This document shows, piece by piece, positions 8,177 to 16,739 of a DNA stretch of 36,306 bases (its first letter is position 1; each line of letters begins with the position of its first letter). The stretch is from Pseudomonadota bacterium (GTDB lineage Bacteria > Pseudomonadota > Gammaproteobacteria > Pseudomonadales > Moraxellaceae), in NCBI GenBank assembly GCA_021781515.1, contig JAJXWR010000019.1:1-36306 (forward strand). The letters are read 5' to 3'. The notes under the pieces are model-generated. The model saw only the letters and a list, made by a program, of their open reading frames with translations, was not told the origin of the DNA and ran no database searches. The position numbers and the translations under genes are program-made.

Positions 8177-8482
8177 AATACATATACCAGAAATCATTCC
8201 CACTGAGCCTGCGCATTTGGCCCTGTGGCGGGTCGGATTCTAGCGCAACCATTCTTGACATAGAGTGACCTGTATCAATTACCACTTCGCTTCGGGGTTA
8301 ATTAAAATTTAAACCCGTCGCTTTGGCGTACGCACTATACTGTTGGCGTTAGTGCTGTTGTTCATGGCGATTACCACTCCTTGTTTTTTATATGCTGGTA
8401 TAAACCCCATCGGATCACAATCCGGTTGCACCTTCACTGGAAACGCACCACCCGAATAAACAGGATGCCCGTGTTCATTGTC

Positions 8483-8530
8483 CCATGCACAGTCCCATGC
8501 AAAATTCCATGCACAGTCCCATGCAAAAAC
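8483..8530. repeat. four tandem 12-bp repeats (CCATGCAMARTY-like)
   Basis: Units start at 8483, 8495, 8507 and 8519. Units 1 and 3 are CCATGCACAGTC; units 2 and 4 are CCATGCAAAATT and CCATGCAAAAAC. The array is therefore also a 24-bp duplication. It lies just before the PgaB-like gene. Translated in the PgaB frame it would give a VPCT/VPCK tetrapeptide repeat, which seems an accident of the open frame. Confidence 0.9.
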
Positions 8531-8544
8531 CATTTTGGTTTTTT
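8525..8544 (+). terminator. possible weak intrinsic terminator or AT-rich hairpin
   Basis: AAAAACC (8525-8531) and GGTTTTT (8537-8543) are perfect inverted repeats around an ATTTT loop, ending in a T-run. Only two G-C pairs support the stem, so termination would be inefficient. It would end a + strand transcript just before the PgaB-like gene. Confidence 0.3.
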
Positions 8545-8566
8545 AATAAAGTGGCTGATCAGTATA

Positions 8567-10438
8567 ATGAATATACTGCTGTTTCTGCTGAGCGCACCGC
8601 AGGCTGACGCCTTTCAGGTACTGCGCTTTGACAACGATTCTCCATCAGTTTCTGCAGAACACCGTTATACACTCTGGCTGCAACAGTTTAATGACCTGAA
8701 AAATCACAACTACCGCTTTGTCAGCCTGGCCGGGCTCCAGCAATCAACCACACGCTCTGCCTCCGATTCGTCATCACTTCTGCTGATCGTCGTAGATCAT
8801 CCTGACCAGAATTTTTTTTATCAGGGCTACCCCCTGTTCAAGCTGTTGCATATCCCGGTTGTTCTTTGTGTGTCTGCTCAGACAATGCGCCCCGGCAACA
8901 ACCGTTTGACCTGGAACCATCTGGAACAGATGCTGTCTTCGGGACTGGTTGAACTGGCTAATGCAGGTTTCGCACTGGATCAGACAATAATCGCCGATCC
9001 TCAAGGAGACAGACAGCCGGCGGCCACTACTCGCCGCTTCCGCATGATCCAGAATCGCTATGAAACGGAAGAAGAGTACCGCCATCGCATAGAAAACGAC
9101 CTGCAACGCAACAACCTGCTCTTTGAACAACGCATCGGCTACCGTTTTCATCTGGTCAGCTGGCCGGCAGGTGCTTACAACCTGACCACCCTGCAACTGG
9201 CACGTCAGCTAAATCTGACGACCAGTCTGGATGAGGATGCAAATACCAACCTGTCTCCAACCGCCAGGGTACTGCATCAGCTGACTGTTAGTCCTAGCCG
9301 CTCTGCCTGGGAACTGATTCAGCAACTTGCCAAAGATTCGCTCACTATAAAACCCAACTCCCCACGTCGGGTGATGCATGTCAATCTCGATTACCTCTAT
9401 GACGCCAACGCACAACAGGAACAGAGCAATATTGCACACTTGCTGGAGCGAATCAATGCCATGGAAATCAATACGGTGTATTTGCAGGCTTTTGCTGATC
9501 CTGACGGCAACGGTGCGGCAGATGCCGTGTATTTTCCCAATCATCAGCTACCGGTTCGCCAGGATCTGTTTAATCACGTCGCCTGGATGATTCATAGCCA
9601 CACACCGGTTCAGCAGGTTTATGCCTGGATGCCTCTCCTCGCCTGGCAACTCCCCGAACGTAATCCAGAAGCACATGACCAGGTCGTTACCTTACCCAGC
9701 CGACCCAATCATGTAGACATGGGCTATCCTCGACTTTCGCCGTTCTCCAAAACAGCGCATCAACTCATTGCCTCCATTTATGAAGATCTGGCCCGCTATG
9801 CCTTTTTTAATGGCTTATTGTTCCATGACGATGCCACCTTATCGGATTATGAAGATGACAGTGCCGCGGCTCATGTTTTTTACAAGCAGATGCATTTACC
9901 TGTTTCTGTAGCGGCCATTCGGCAAAATCCCCAGGAAATGGAGCGCTGGACGCTACTCAAAACCATGACACTGGATCAACTGGCACTGGATATGGCCAAT
10001 CGGGTACGGCAGGAACATCCCACCCTCCACACCGCCCGGAATCTTTATGCACAAGTCGTTCTACATCCTGAAGCAGAGACCTGGTATGCCCAGTCGCTCA
10101 AACGTACCCTGCAGGATTTTGATTATGCGGCGATAGAAGCCATGCCCTATATGGAAAATGCGCCGGATCACTCCTATTTTTATCACGATTTGCTGGAACG
10201 GGTAAAAGCAGCACCCCATGGACTGGAAAAAACGGTATTTGAACTCCAGACCAAAGACTGGAGAAGTGGCGGCACCCCCATTGCCACAACCATTCTGGCA
10301 CAGACAGTCTGCATGCTCTACGGATGGGGAGTACAAAACCTAGGCTATATCCCGGACGACCAGTTTCGTAACAATCCCGACCCGCAAGTGCTACGCCCGG
10401 CGCTAGAACACCACTGCCCGCTGACCCCGCCCCACTGA
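8567..10438 (+). CDS. PgaB-like protein: degenerate deacetylase domain plus GH153-type hydrolase domain
   Basis: The 623-aa protein aligns along its length with E. coli PgaB, the periplasmic enzyme that deacetylates and cleaves poly-N-acetylglucosamine. The C-terminal hydrolase domain is well kept: VMHVNLDYLYDANAQQ, INTVYLQAFADPDGNGAAD, YAWMPLLAW, RLSPF and LLFHDDATLSDYED (FHDD at 419-422). The N-terminal deacetylase domain keeps fold-level similarity (YETEEEYRHRI, SWPAGAYN) but not its active site: TFDDGY is VVDHPD (75-80), and the SHTWNSHYG metal site is NAGFALDQT (132-140), losing both histidines. Expected deacetylase activity is therefore nil; hydrolase activity is plausible. A short hydrophobic leader (ILLFLLSAPQADA) suggests export. 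ATG at 8567 is chosen because the leader begins there, though it has no clear ribosome-binding site and overlaps a TATAAT. No pgaA, pgaC or pgaD is nearby. Confidence 0.85.
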   Translation: MNILLFLLSAPQADAFQVLRFDNDSPSVSAEHRYTLWLQQFNDLKNHNYRFVSLAGLQQSTTRSASDSSSLLLIVVDHPDQNFFYQGYPLFKLLHIPVVLCVSAQTMRPGNNRLTWNHLEQMLSSGLVELANAGFALDQTIIADPQGDRQPAATTRRFRMIQNRYETEEEYRHRIENDLQRNNLLFEQRIGYRFHLVSWPAGAYNLTTLQLARQLNLTTSLDEDANTNLSPTARVLHQLTVSPSRSAWELIQQLAKDSLTIKPNSPRRVMHVNLDYLYDANAQQEQSNIAHLLERINAMEINTVYLQAFADPDGNGAADAVYFPNHQLPVRQDLFNHVAWMIHSHTPVQQVYAWMPLLAWQLPERNPEAHDQVVTLPSRPNHVDMGYPRLSPFSKTAHQLIASIYEDLARYAFFNGLLFHDDATLSDYEDDSAAAHVFYKQMHLPVSVAAIRQNPQEMERWTLLKTMTLDQLALDMANRVRQEHPTLHTARNLYAQVVLHPEAETWYAQSLKRTLQDFDYAAIEAMPYMENAPDHSYFYHDLLERVKAAPHGLEKTVFELQTKDWRSGGTPIATTILAQTVCMLYGWGVQNLGYIPDDQFRNNPDPQVLRPALEHHCPLTPPH

Positions 10439-10455
10439 CCGCCTGCGACTGAGCC

Positions 10456-13143
10456 TCAGTGCGCTGCACCCCAGTTGTCAGCCCAGGCACAGGCCACTTC
10501 CAGAGGCACTCGCAGCTGACAGGCCTGTTGCATGGCCTGACGTACCCAACCAGCGACGGTCACACAAGATTCTGTGGGCACTTCCAGTACCAACTCATCG
10601 TGTACCTGTAAGACCATCGCCACTTGTGAACACTGCTCAGCTTCTAGTCTGGCCGCTACGGCCAGCATGGCTTTTTTCATGATGTCTGCCGCACTGCCCT
10701 GCATGGGAGCATTCACTGCAGCCCGCAATACTGCTGCTTTTTGTGGGACGGGCATTGCTGAAACATCCGGAACATACAAGCGCCGTCCAAGAACAGTTTC
10801 CACATACCCCTGGTGGATGGCCTGCTGCCGCACGTTTTCCATATACGCCTGAACTCCGGGGTATTTAAGGAAGTAGCGTTCAATACAGCCTTCTGCTTCA
10901 TTGCGACTCATGCCGGTCTGGCGTGCCAGACCAAAAGCCGACATCCCGTAAATCAAACCAAAATTAATGGCTTTGGCCGCCCGACGCTGCGCATCGGTCA
11001 CCTCCGCTTCTCTCAGACCAAAAATATCCGCAGCCGTTGTTCTATGAACATCCCCGCCTTCAGAAAACGCCTTTAGTAATCCGCTATCCCCGGAATAATG
11101 CGCCATAATGCGCAATTCGATCTGTGAATAATCAGCAGCCATCATCTGATAACCGGCAGGCGCAATAAACGCTGTGCGTATTCGACGCCCTTCTGCTGAA
11201 CGTACTGGAATATTCTGCAAATTGGGTTCGGACGATGACAAACGACCGGTGGAGGTCCCCGTCGGGTTATAGGTGGTATGAATACGCCCAGTCTCTGGCC
11301 GCAGCAGATCCGGAAATTTCTGCGTATAGGTCGAGCGTAGTTTAGCCAAACGCCGGTACTCCAGGCACAGTTCCGGTAACGGGTGCTGACCCACCAGCTG
11401 TTCCAGCGTTTCTTCAGACGTAGAACGTTGACCGGTTGCTGTTTTTCGCCCCACCTTCAACCCAAGACGGTCGTACAGTATAGTCGCCAGCTGCTGCGGC
11501 GAATCCGGATTAAATACCTCTCCGGCCAATTGCAGGATGTTGACCTTTAACTGCTCGATGCGCTCACTCAACTCTGTATTCTGCTGCCGGAGCGCTGCCA
11601 CACTCAGCAAGGCCCCATGCGCTTCCATTTTATACAATAGCTGCAACACCGGCAGATCCAGTTCAACGAGCAGTTGTTGAACGGCGGGTTGTTGTGCCAG
11701 TTCCTTAAACAGTTCGTCCGCTAGGGTCATAGTGGCCAGTGCCAGGCCTTGCTGTTTCTGTAACTGCTCGGTTTCTGACAGCTTTCTGGTCTTGTCCAGC
11801 CACCGGTTATCCCATCCACAACGCCGCGCTGCCTGCACACCGATATCCAGTGGCTGGCGAACATCCAGCGCATACAGAGTCAACCTGACATCCATAAACA
11901 GTCCACCCAGTGTCCACCCGCACCGACCTAGCCAATGCCGCAGCAACTTACTGTCTTCACAGATTTTGGCAACAGACGCTTCTGCGAACCATTCCTGTAA
12001 CTCTGTTCGCCAGGATACGGAGGCGGCACTGCGTTGTCGCAGATAGACAGCGTGTTCCTGACAGACGAACAACACGCCTTCTGACAACTCACCCTCCGGA
12101 TCCTGCAGCAACCGCACGACTACCGGCGTCGTCCATGAGCGCAACACCGTCAGAAATTCCAGCGTTATTTCATTGAAAACCTGTGGGCTATTTTCAGGTT
12201 CCGCAACGGCTCCAGCGGTCACTGCGAAACCTGTTTCAGGAGGCAGTTCATCCGATGGGCGGCTTTCCCGCTGCAGTGCCGCCAGTTCCTGTTTAAATTC
12301 AAGCCGTTGATACCAATGCAACAGCGCCTCACGATCTCTGGGCTGCCGTTGCAACTGCTGCCAGCAGACAGGCAAAGGCACCTGCAACTGCAGTTGCGCC
12401 AATTGTCGGGACAATAACAGATTCTGGCGATGTTCTCGTAATCGCTCTCCCACCTTGCCAGACATGCTCTCAATATGTGCCAGCAATTCCTCCCAACTGG
12501 GGTAGCTCTGAATCAGTTTCCGGGCTGTTTTATCACCAATACCAGGGACACCGGGAATATTATCGGAGGCATCCCCCAATAATCCCAGGTATTCGGTAAA
12601 GCGCTGTGGCGGAACCCCCCATTTCTCCTGCACTTCAGTAACACCGTATATTTTTTCTTGTGCAGGATTAAAAATCCGGATAAACGGCTGCACCAACTGA
12701 GTCAAATCTTTGTCGCTTGAAGCGATTAAAACATGACACTGCTCATTGGCCGCCTGGGTGGCCAATGTGCCCAGCACATCATCTGCTTCGACACCCGCCT
12801 CAATGAGCAGCGGAAACCCTTCCGCACGCAATACCGCCTGCAGCGGTTCAATCTGCAAGCGTAACAAATCCGGCATTGATGGGCGGTGCGCCTTGTAGTG
12901 CGGGTATTGTGCATGCCTGAACGTCGGCCCCGGTGCATCAAAAATCAGGGCCACACGTGCCGGATTATGCAGAGTTATCAGACGCAATACCATATTCAGC
13001 ACCCCACGGATGGCCCCGGTGGGCTGTCCATCGGCCGTGCTTAGGGCAGGCAACGCATGAAAGGCCCGATACAAGAAACCCGAACCATCAACCAGCAGGA
13101 GAATATCCTGAACCGGTAGAGTCACAGCAGCAACAGAGGGCAT
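10456..13143 (-). CDS. polA: DNA polymerase I, with a degenerate proofreading domain
   Basis: Replication and repair polymerase, 895 aa from ATG 13143 (GTG at 13194 would add 17 residues; neither has a clear ribosome-binding site). The N-terminal 5' nuclease is intact: LLVDGSGFLYRAFHALP, EADDVLGTLA, SSDKDLTQLV, GDASDNIPGVPGIGDKTA. The polymerase domain is intact: motif A AADYSQIELR (D671), motif B RRAAKAINFGLIYG, motif C QVHDELVLEVP (HDE at 848-850). The middle 3'-5' exonuclease fold lacks its metal residues: the DTE of ExoI is RLL (344-346), the ExoII NLKYD is DSKLL, and no YxxxD is visible at ExoIII. A proofreading-deficient Pol I is predicted. It converges on the PgaB-like gene with 17 nt between stops. 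Confidence 0.96.
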   Translation of the reverse strand: MPSVAAVTLPVQDILLLVDGSGFLYRAFHALPALSTADGQPTGAIRGVLNMVLRLITLHNPARVALIFDAPGPTFRHAQYPHYKAHRPSMPDLLRLQIEPLQAVLRAEGFPLLIEAGVEADDVLGTLATQAANEQCHVLIASSDKDLTQLVQPFIRIFNPAQEKIYGVTEVQEKWGVPPQRFTEYLGLLGDASDNIPGVPGIGDKTARKLIQSYPSWEELLAHIESMSGKVGERLREHRQNLLLSRQLAQLQLQVPLPVCWQQLQRQPRDREALLHWYQRLEFKQELAALQRESRPSDELPPETGFAVTAGAVAEPENSPQVFNEITLEFLTVLRSWTTPVVVRLLQDPEGELSEGVLFVCQEHAVYLRQRSAASVSWRTELQEWFAEASVAKICEDSKLLRHWLGRCGWTLGGLFMDVRLTLYALDVRQPLDIGVQAARRCGWDNRWLDKTRKLSETEQLQKQQGLALATMTLADELFKELAQQPAVQQLLVELDLPVLQLLYKMEAHGALLSVAALRQQNTELSERIEQLKVNILQLAGEVFNPDSPQQLATILYDRLGLKVGRKTATGQRSTSEETLEQLVGQHPLPELCLEYRRLAKLRSTYTQKFPDLLRPETGRIHTTYNPTGTSTGRLSSSEPNLQNIPVRSAEGRRIRTAFIAPAGYQMMAADYSQIELRIMAHYSGDSGLLKAFSEGGDVHRTTAADIFGLREAEVTDAQRRAAKAINFGLIYGMSAFGLARQTGMSRNEAEGCIERYFLKYPGVQAYMENVRQQAIHQGYVETVLGRRLYVPDVSAMPVPQKAAVLRAAVNAPMQGSAADIMKKAMLAVAARLEAEQCSQVAMVLQVHDELVLEVPTESCVTVAGWVRQAMQQACQLRVPLEVACAWADNWGAAH

Positions 13144-13343
13144 AGCAAACAACCGATAGGGCAGTGGGAATCGACCATTGTGCAGTCTCTGCACTGATTA
13201 GGCAATAGAAGTCTGTTTTCTGACGTTTTGCTTAGAATTATTTATTGTATTTTGGTGATTTTTAAAAAAAATTATTATAAACAGAAGTCAGGTATGGATT
13301 TAAACTAGGGCTTACGATCGGCGATTTATACACAGGACTGTGA

Positions 13344-13982
13344 ATGAGATTCTCAGGCATCTGCACACTCATTGCCATGGCGCTGGAACATGAAGCCAGT
13401 ACCCGGGAACTTGAGCTGAAAATGGTGATGCGCCTTGCGCCCCTGCAACGGTCTCCGTCTTCATTGCCCGCTGATGTCGAACATTTAATGGGATTTATCC
13501 GGGCGTACATTAGCCATGTTCCACGCCTGATGCAGGCACTGGAAGAAACCGCCCGTACCTGCGGTCTGTCGATGCGCATTGCGCCACTGCTTGATCTGAT
13601 GGAAGATTTTTTGTTACAGGGTTCCGCCCAGATTCCCGATCAGCGCCGACTGGCGGAAATTCTCGATGAATCTTATCTGGTTCATCGACTGATTGACAAC
13701 ATCAATCAGGGGTATCAGGAACGCTTTGGTGCCCCCTTGGTAGAACTGAACATGACCTCGGCCAATCTGATCGTCCATGCACTGATTGGTGAGCCTTTTG
13801 CTACGGAACTGGATACGCTGGCAAAAGATGCAGCCTGCGGATTATTGCCTGCCACTTGTAGTGTCGGCCAACCGCTGTACCGGTCATGGACTGCACAGTG
13901 GCTGCGCTGTACACAGTTTTATCAGTTGACGCATCTGCAACCGGAGCAGTCGCTGATCTGGTGTGTGCCTGCGGGACAGTAA
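13344..13982 (+). CDS. unrecognised 212-aa protein, divergent from polA
   Basis: I do not recognise a family. ATG at 13344 has AGGA about 7 nt upstream. The N-terminus (MRFSGICTLIAMALEHEAST) is mildly hydrophobic but has no clear signal peptidase site. The rest reads as mainly helical and soluble: charged/hydrophobic alternation in ELELKMVMRLAPL, HLMGFIRAYISHVPRLMQ and RLAEILDESYLVHRLID. Five cysteines are scattered without a metal-binding spacing. It starts 200 nt from the divergent polA start and ends 128 nt before the diguanylate cyclase. Regular codon use and a good ribosome-binding site argue that it is a real gene. A conserved hypothetical often kept next to polA is possible but unverified. 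Confidence 0.7.
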   Translation: MRFSGICTLIAMALEHEASTRELELKMVMRLAPLQRSPSSLPADVEHLMGFIRAYISHVPRLMQALEETARTCGLSMRIAPLLDLMEDFLLQGSAQIPDQRRLAEILDESYLVHRLIDNINQGYQERFGAPLVELNMTSANLIVHALIGEPFATELDTLAKDAACGLLPATCSVGQPLYRSWTAQWLRCTQFYQLTHLQPEQSLIWCVPAGQ

Positions 13983-14110
13983 GGTGTGCGCCAACGCTCG
14001 CCAACCAACCAAGCCAGGCGATGAATTTACATCTATCGGCTGAGGAGTGGATTTTTTGACAGAAAAGTCTGTACTGTGGTGCTGTGTTCTTGGTTCAGGA
14101 TTGCCGATTC

Positions 14111-16339
14111 ATGTTCGCTGACTCTACTACAACCGCCGTACCGCTCGACCTGAACGTCTGGTATGTTATGGCGCAATCGCTGGAAATTCCCGCTTGGTGC
14201 TGGAATTCCCAGGGGAAGTTTTTGTGGTCAAATGCGCTGTTTCAGGAAAACCACCTGAATCAGGTCGAAACCGAACGTCTGTGGCAGGGCATTAGCCAGG
14301 GATCTCCGCATAAAATCCGGGTTTTCCTGCGGGACGAGGCCGGCATACCACACGCCCATGACGTAGCGATGCGTTGTATTGCCAGTGCCCCCGCTGATGC
14401 CAGCACGAACCGGTGGCTGCTTATTGCTTATCCCGTCCTGTACCGCAACCATCCCTTTGAAGTGCTGAACCACCACCTCATCAGTACGTTGCGCGAGAAA
14501 AATGGACTGGTGGCGGAATTGCAACGCACCACCAGCCAACTGACCTCCATTATTGCCGTTCAGTCGCAACTGGTTCAAGTTGAACTGGACTTGGATCGCT
14601 TTGCCCATCTGGTCATAGAACGACTCTGTGAACTGACTTCAGCGCATTCAGCGGCCATCATGCTTCTGGAAAACCAGACCTTGAATACCATTGCCTCGTG
14701 CGGGCTTGAGACAACGGCACTACAGTTCCCGCTGACAGGAACCCTGGCTGAGCATTGTCTGCATAGTGGGCAACTGGTGTTCAGCAGCAATGTGGATCTG
14801 GATTTCCGGGTACAACGCCACTGGTTACCCACCGATGCCGGCTCGCTGCTCATGGCCCCCGTCTTTCATAGTGGGAAGGCCGTTGGCGTAGTGCGCCTGA
14901 CTTCCGCACGCCATCAGCTGTTTTCCACCCATGATCAGCAGACACTGCTACTGATGGCGGGCATGCTGGGATCGGCGTTGGCACATCAGCAGGATTTCGA
15001 ACTCAGTTCTCGTCTTATCGATCAACGCACCCATGCGTTGCACGAACTGCAACAGGAGATTCAGCGTCGGGAACAGACGGAACAAATTCTGATGCGCACC
15101 ATGGAGCGTACACAGGCGATCCTGGAAACCTCTCACGAAGGATTCCTCAGCTTTGATGCGCAACTAAACATTACCGGATTAAACGCTGAGGCGGCACTCA
15201 TGCTCGGTGCAGACAAAGCCGCGCTGATGGGTGCCAGTTTAGGCCATCAAATCCTTCAGGATCCGTTCCTTAGTCGTCTGCGCCTGGGAATCACGCAGTT
15301 TCGCAAACATGGCCGCTGGCCCTGGCTAAAACGCCGAATGGAACTAACGCTGCAGCGGCGGCATGGTTTGTCCTTTGTCGCAGAAGTCAGCTTTAGTGCC
15401 ACAGGTTCTCAGGAACAACCAGAATTCCATGCGTTCCTGCACGATATTACGCATCGCAAACGGGCTGAAGAATTGCTGATGCAACAACAACAGATGCTCC
15501 GTTCCATTACGGACAACCTGCCTGCTGTCGTCGCTTATCTGGATATGGAAGGGCGTTACCGCTACGTCAATGAACATGCCAGACGCCTGCTGACTACTGG
15601 AAATACCAGCCTGGAGGGACAGCCTGCCCTGCAGTTGCTTGGCCCCTCTGCCCCTAAACCCATCAGCCTTTGCCTGCAACAGGCACAGGAAGAGGGACTC
15701 AGTCGCACAGAAGCCAGCCTTCCGACACAGGCCGGCTCTCGACGTTTTGAGTTCCGCTGTATTGCCCAGCGCAATCTGGATGGAGTTGTTGAAGGCTTTC
15801 ATCTGATCGCCTGGGATATTGAAGAACGCTGGCAAGAAGAACTGCGTCTGCGTGAAGCCGCCACACGGGACACCTTGACCGGCGCTCTGAACCGCCAGGG
15901 ATTTTTACAGGAACTGGACACGGCACTGAACCTGCATCCCGCTCCCCGACACGCCTTGCTGTACCTTGATCTCGATACCTTTAAAATGATCAATGATGTG
16001 CATGGCCATTTCATGGGGGACGAAGTTCTGCAAGTATTCACCGGCCGGTTACGCATGTGTGTTCGTGAAGGCGATGCCATTGGTCGCATTGGTGGGGATG
16101 AATTCCTGGTGTTGTTACGCCATGTTGAGCATTTGCGCACTGCTGAACGTATAGCCAATGATATTCTCAGCGCCATGCGCGAACCATGGAGCATTCAAGG
16201 CACCAACCTCACCATGACCACCAGTATCGGACTGACACTGCACCGTCAGAATGAAAGTGCTCCTGACCTGATTGCCCGTGCCGATGAGGCCCTGTATCAG
16301 GCCAAAGCTGCAGGCCGCAATACCTTTTGTCGGTTGTGA
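14111..16339 (+). CDS. GAF-PAS-PAS-GGDEF diguanylate cyclase
   Basis: Makes cyclic di-GMP from two GTP. The 742-aa protein has, in order, an N-terminal PAS-like region (about 15-110), a GAF domain (about 165-305; ITSIGL-like core around LVFSSNVDLDF), two PAS domains (about 335-455 and 465-580, the first ending in the PAC-like FHAFLHDITHRKRAE), and a C-terminal GGDEF domain. Catalytic GGDEF is at 661-665 (DAIGRIGGDEFLVLL). The inhibitory I-site RxxD (REGD) is five residues before it. The substrate region DTLTGALNRQGF and DLDTFKMINDVHGH is intact. No membrane segments, so it is a cytosolic sensor. ATG at 14111 has AGGA 10 nt upstream; a GTG at 14084 lacks one. No EAL domain is present, so synthesis rather than breakdown is expected. 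The signal is unknown. Confidence 0.92.
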   Translation: MFADSTTTAVPLDLNVWYVMAQSLEIPAWCWNSQGKFLWSNALFQENHLNQVETERLWQGISQGSPHKIRVFLRDEAGIPHAHDVAMRCIASAPADASTNRWLLIAYPVLYRNHPFEVLNHHLISTLREKNGLVAELQRTTSQLTSIIAVQSQLVQVELDLDRFAHLVIERLCELTSAHSAAIMLLENQTLNTIASCGLETTALQFPLTGTLAEHCLHSGQLVFSSNVDLDFRVQRHWLPTDAGSLLMAPVFHSGKAVGVVRLTSARHQLFSTHDQQTLLLMAGMLGSALAHQQDFELSSRLIDQRTHALHELQQEIQRREQTEQILMRTMERTQAILETSHEGFLSFDAQLNITGLNAEAALMLGADKAALMGASLGHQILQDPFLSRLRLGITQFRKHGRWPWLKRRMELTLQRRHGLSFVAEVSFSATGSQEQPEFHAFLHDITHRKRAEELLMQQQQMLRSITDNLPAVVAYLDMEGRYRYVNEHARRLLTTGNTSLEGQPALQLLGPSAPKPISLCLQQAQEEGLSRTEASLPTQAGSRRFEFRCIAQRNLDGVVEGFHLIAWDIEERWQEELRLREAATRDTLTGALNRQGFLQELDTALNLHPAPRHALLYLDLDTFKMINDVHGHFMGDEVLQVFTGRLRMCVREGDAIGRIGGDEFLVLLRHVEHLRTAERIANDILSAMREPWSIQGTNLTMTTSIGLTLHRQNESAPDLIARADEALYQAKAAGRNTFCRL

Positions 16340-16458
16340 TCCCAGAAGGCACCCACCGTGCTATGGCGTAGTGGTTCACCTGTATTTTTCAAATGCCAAC
16401 AATGCAACCCGAAGCGTTGCGTTACAAAGGGCAGTTAGCGCCGCATCACTACTACAAT

Positions 16459-16686
16459 TTATGATTTAATGGCGACTACCTTTAATTCGTTAACCAATTG
16501 AGGTGTCTTTGGTCGTTTAGCCGATGGTTCAGTCGCAGATTCCCCTTCTGGGCAGGCATCCGCCTGATAGGCACAGACGACGCAGCGAACACGTGAATAC
16601 TCACCTTCCCGCCACTGTTGTATGACATCCATCCGTTGACAGGACGGGCAAACCGCCCCCGCTATAAACCGTCGCACTACTGACAT
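16459..16686 (-). CDS. yheV: YheV-family putative zinc-ribbon protein
   Basis: Small 75-aa protein with the family start RRFIAGAVCPSCQRMD and a second cysteine pair RVRCVVCAY, giving CxxC-x18-20-CxxC, suited to binding one zinc. The C-terminal half is low-complexity and charged. GAGG 5 nt before the ATG supports the start. It is divergent from earP (53 nt between starts) and converges on the diguanylate cyclase. Function is unknown; in E. coli yheV lies near kefB/slyX, which are not here. Confidence 0.88.
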   Translation of the reverse strand: MSVVRRFIAGAVCPSCQRMDVIQQWREGEYSRVRCVVCAYQADACPEGESATEPSAKRPKTPQLVNELKVVAIKS

Positions 16687-16739
16687 GTTGCCTCACTTAT
16701 CCTACACTAAATAACGCTTGCTAAATCCCAGAGGCCATT

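Larger units (their letters stand above)
8177..8566. other. 390-nt stretch without a convincing gene
   Basis: Between the engB stop and the first credible start of the PgaB-like gene. It holds a TTGACA at 8255-8260 without a good -10, an imperfect AT-rich inverted repeat at about 8294-8316 (GGGTTAA with TTAAACCC, one bulge), four 12-bp repeats (8483-8530) and an AT-rich hairpin (8525-8544). The PgaB-like frame stays open back to 8381, but that extension has no start with a ribosome-binding site and no family similarity. In E. coli and Pseudomonas the engB-polA interval carries small RNAs (Spot 42, ErsA); no sequence match to either is visible here. Confidence 0.5.

Noticed and set aside
8483-8530. 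CRISPR-like short repeats
   Set aside because: Units are 12 bp and contiguous with no spacers, and no cas genes are present.
8309-8533. Minus-strand 74-aa frame with AWDCAWNF-type repeats
   Set aside because: The peptide repeat is only the translation of the 12-bp DNA repeat; no ribosome-binding site or family similarity.
8381-8566. N-terminal extension of the PgaB-like protein with VPCT/VPCK repeats
   Set aside because: No start with a ribosome-binding site, no similarity to PgaB, and it would bury the export signal 60 residues inside the protein.
14056-14084. TTGACA as a promoter for the diguanylate cyclase
   Set aside because: No acceptable -10 hexamer at 16-18 nt spacing.
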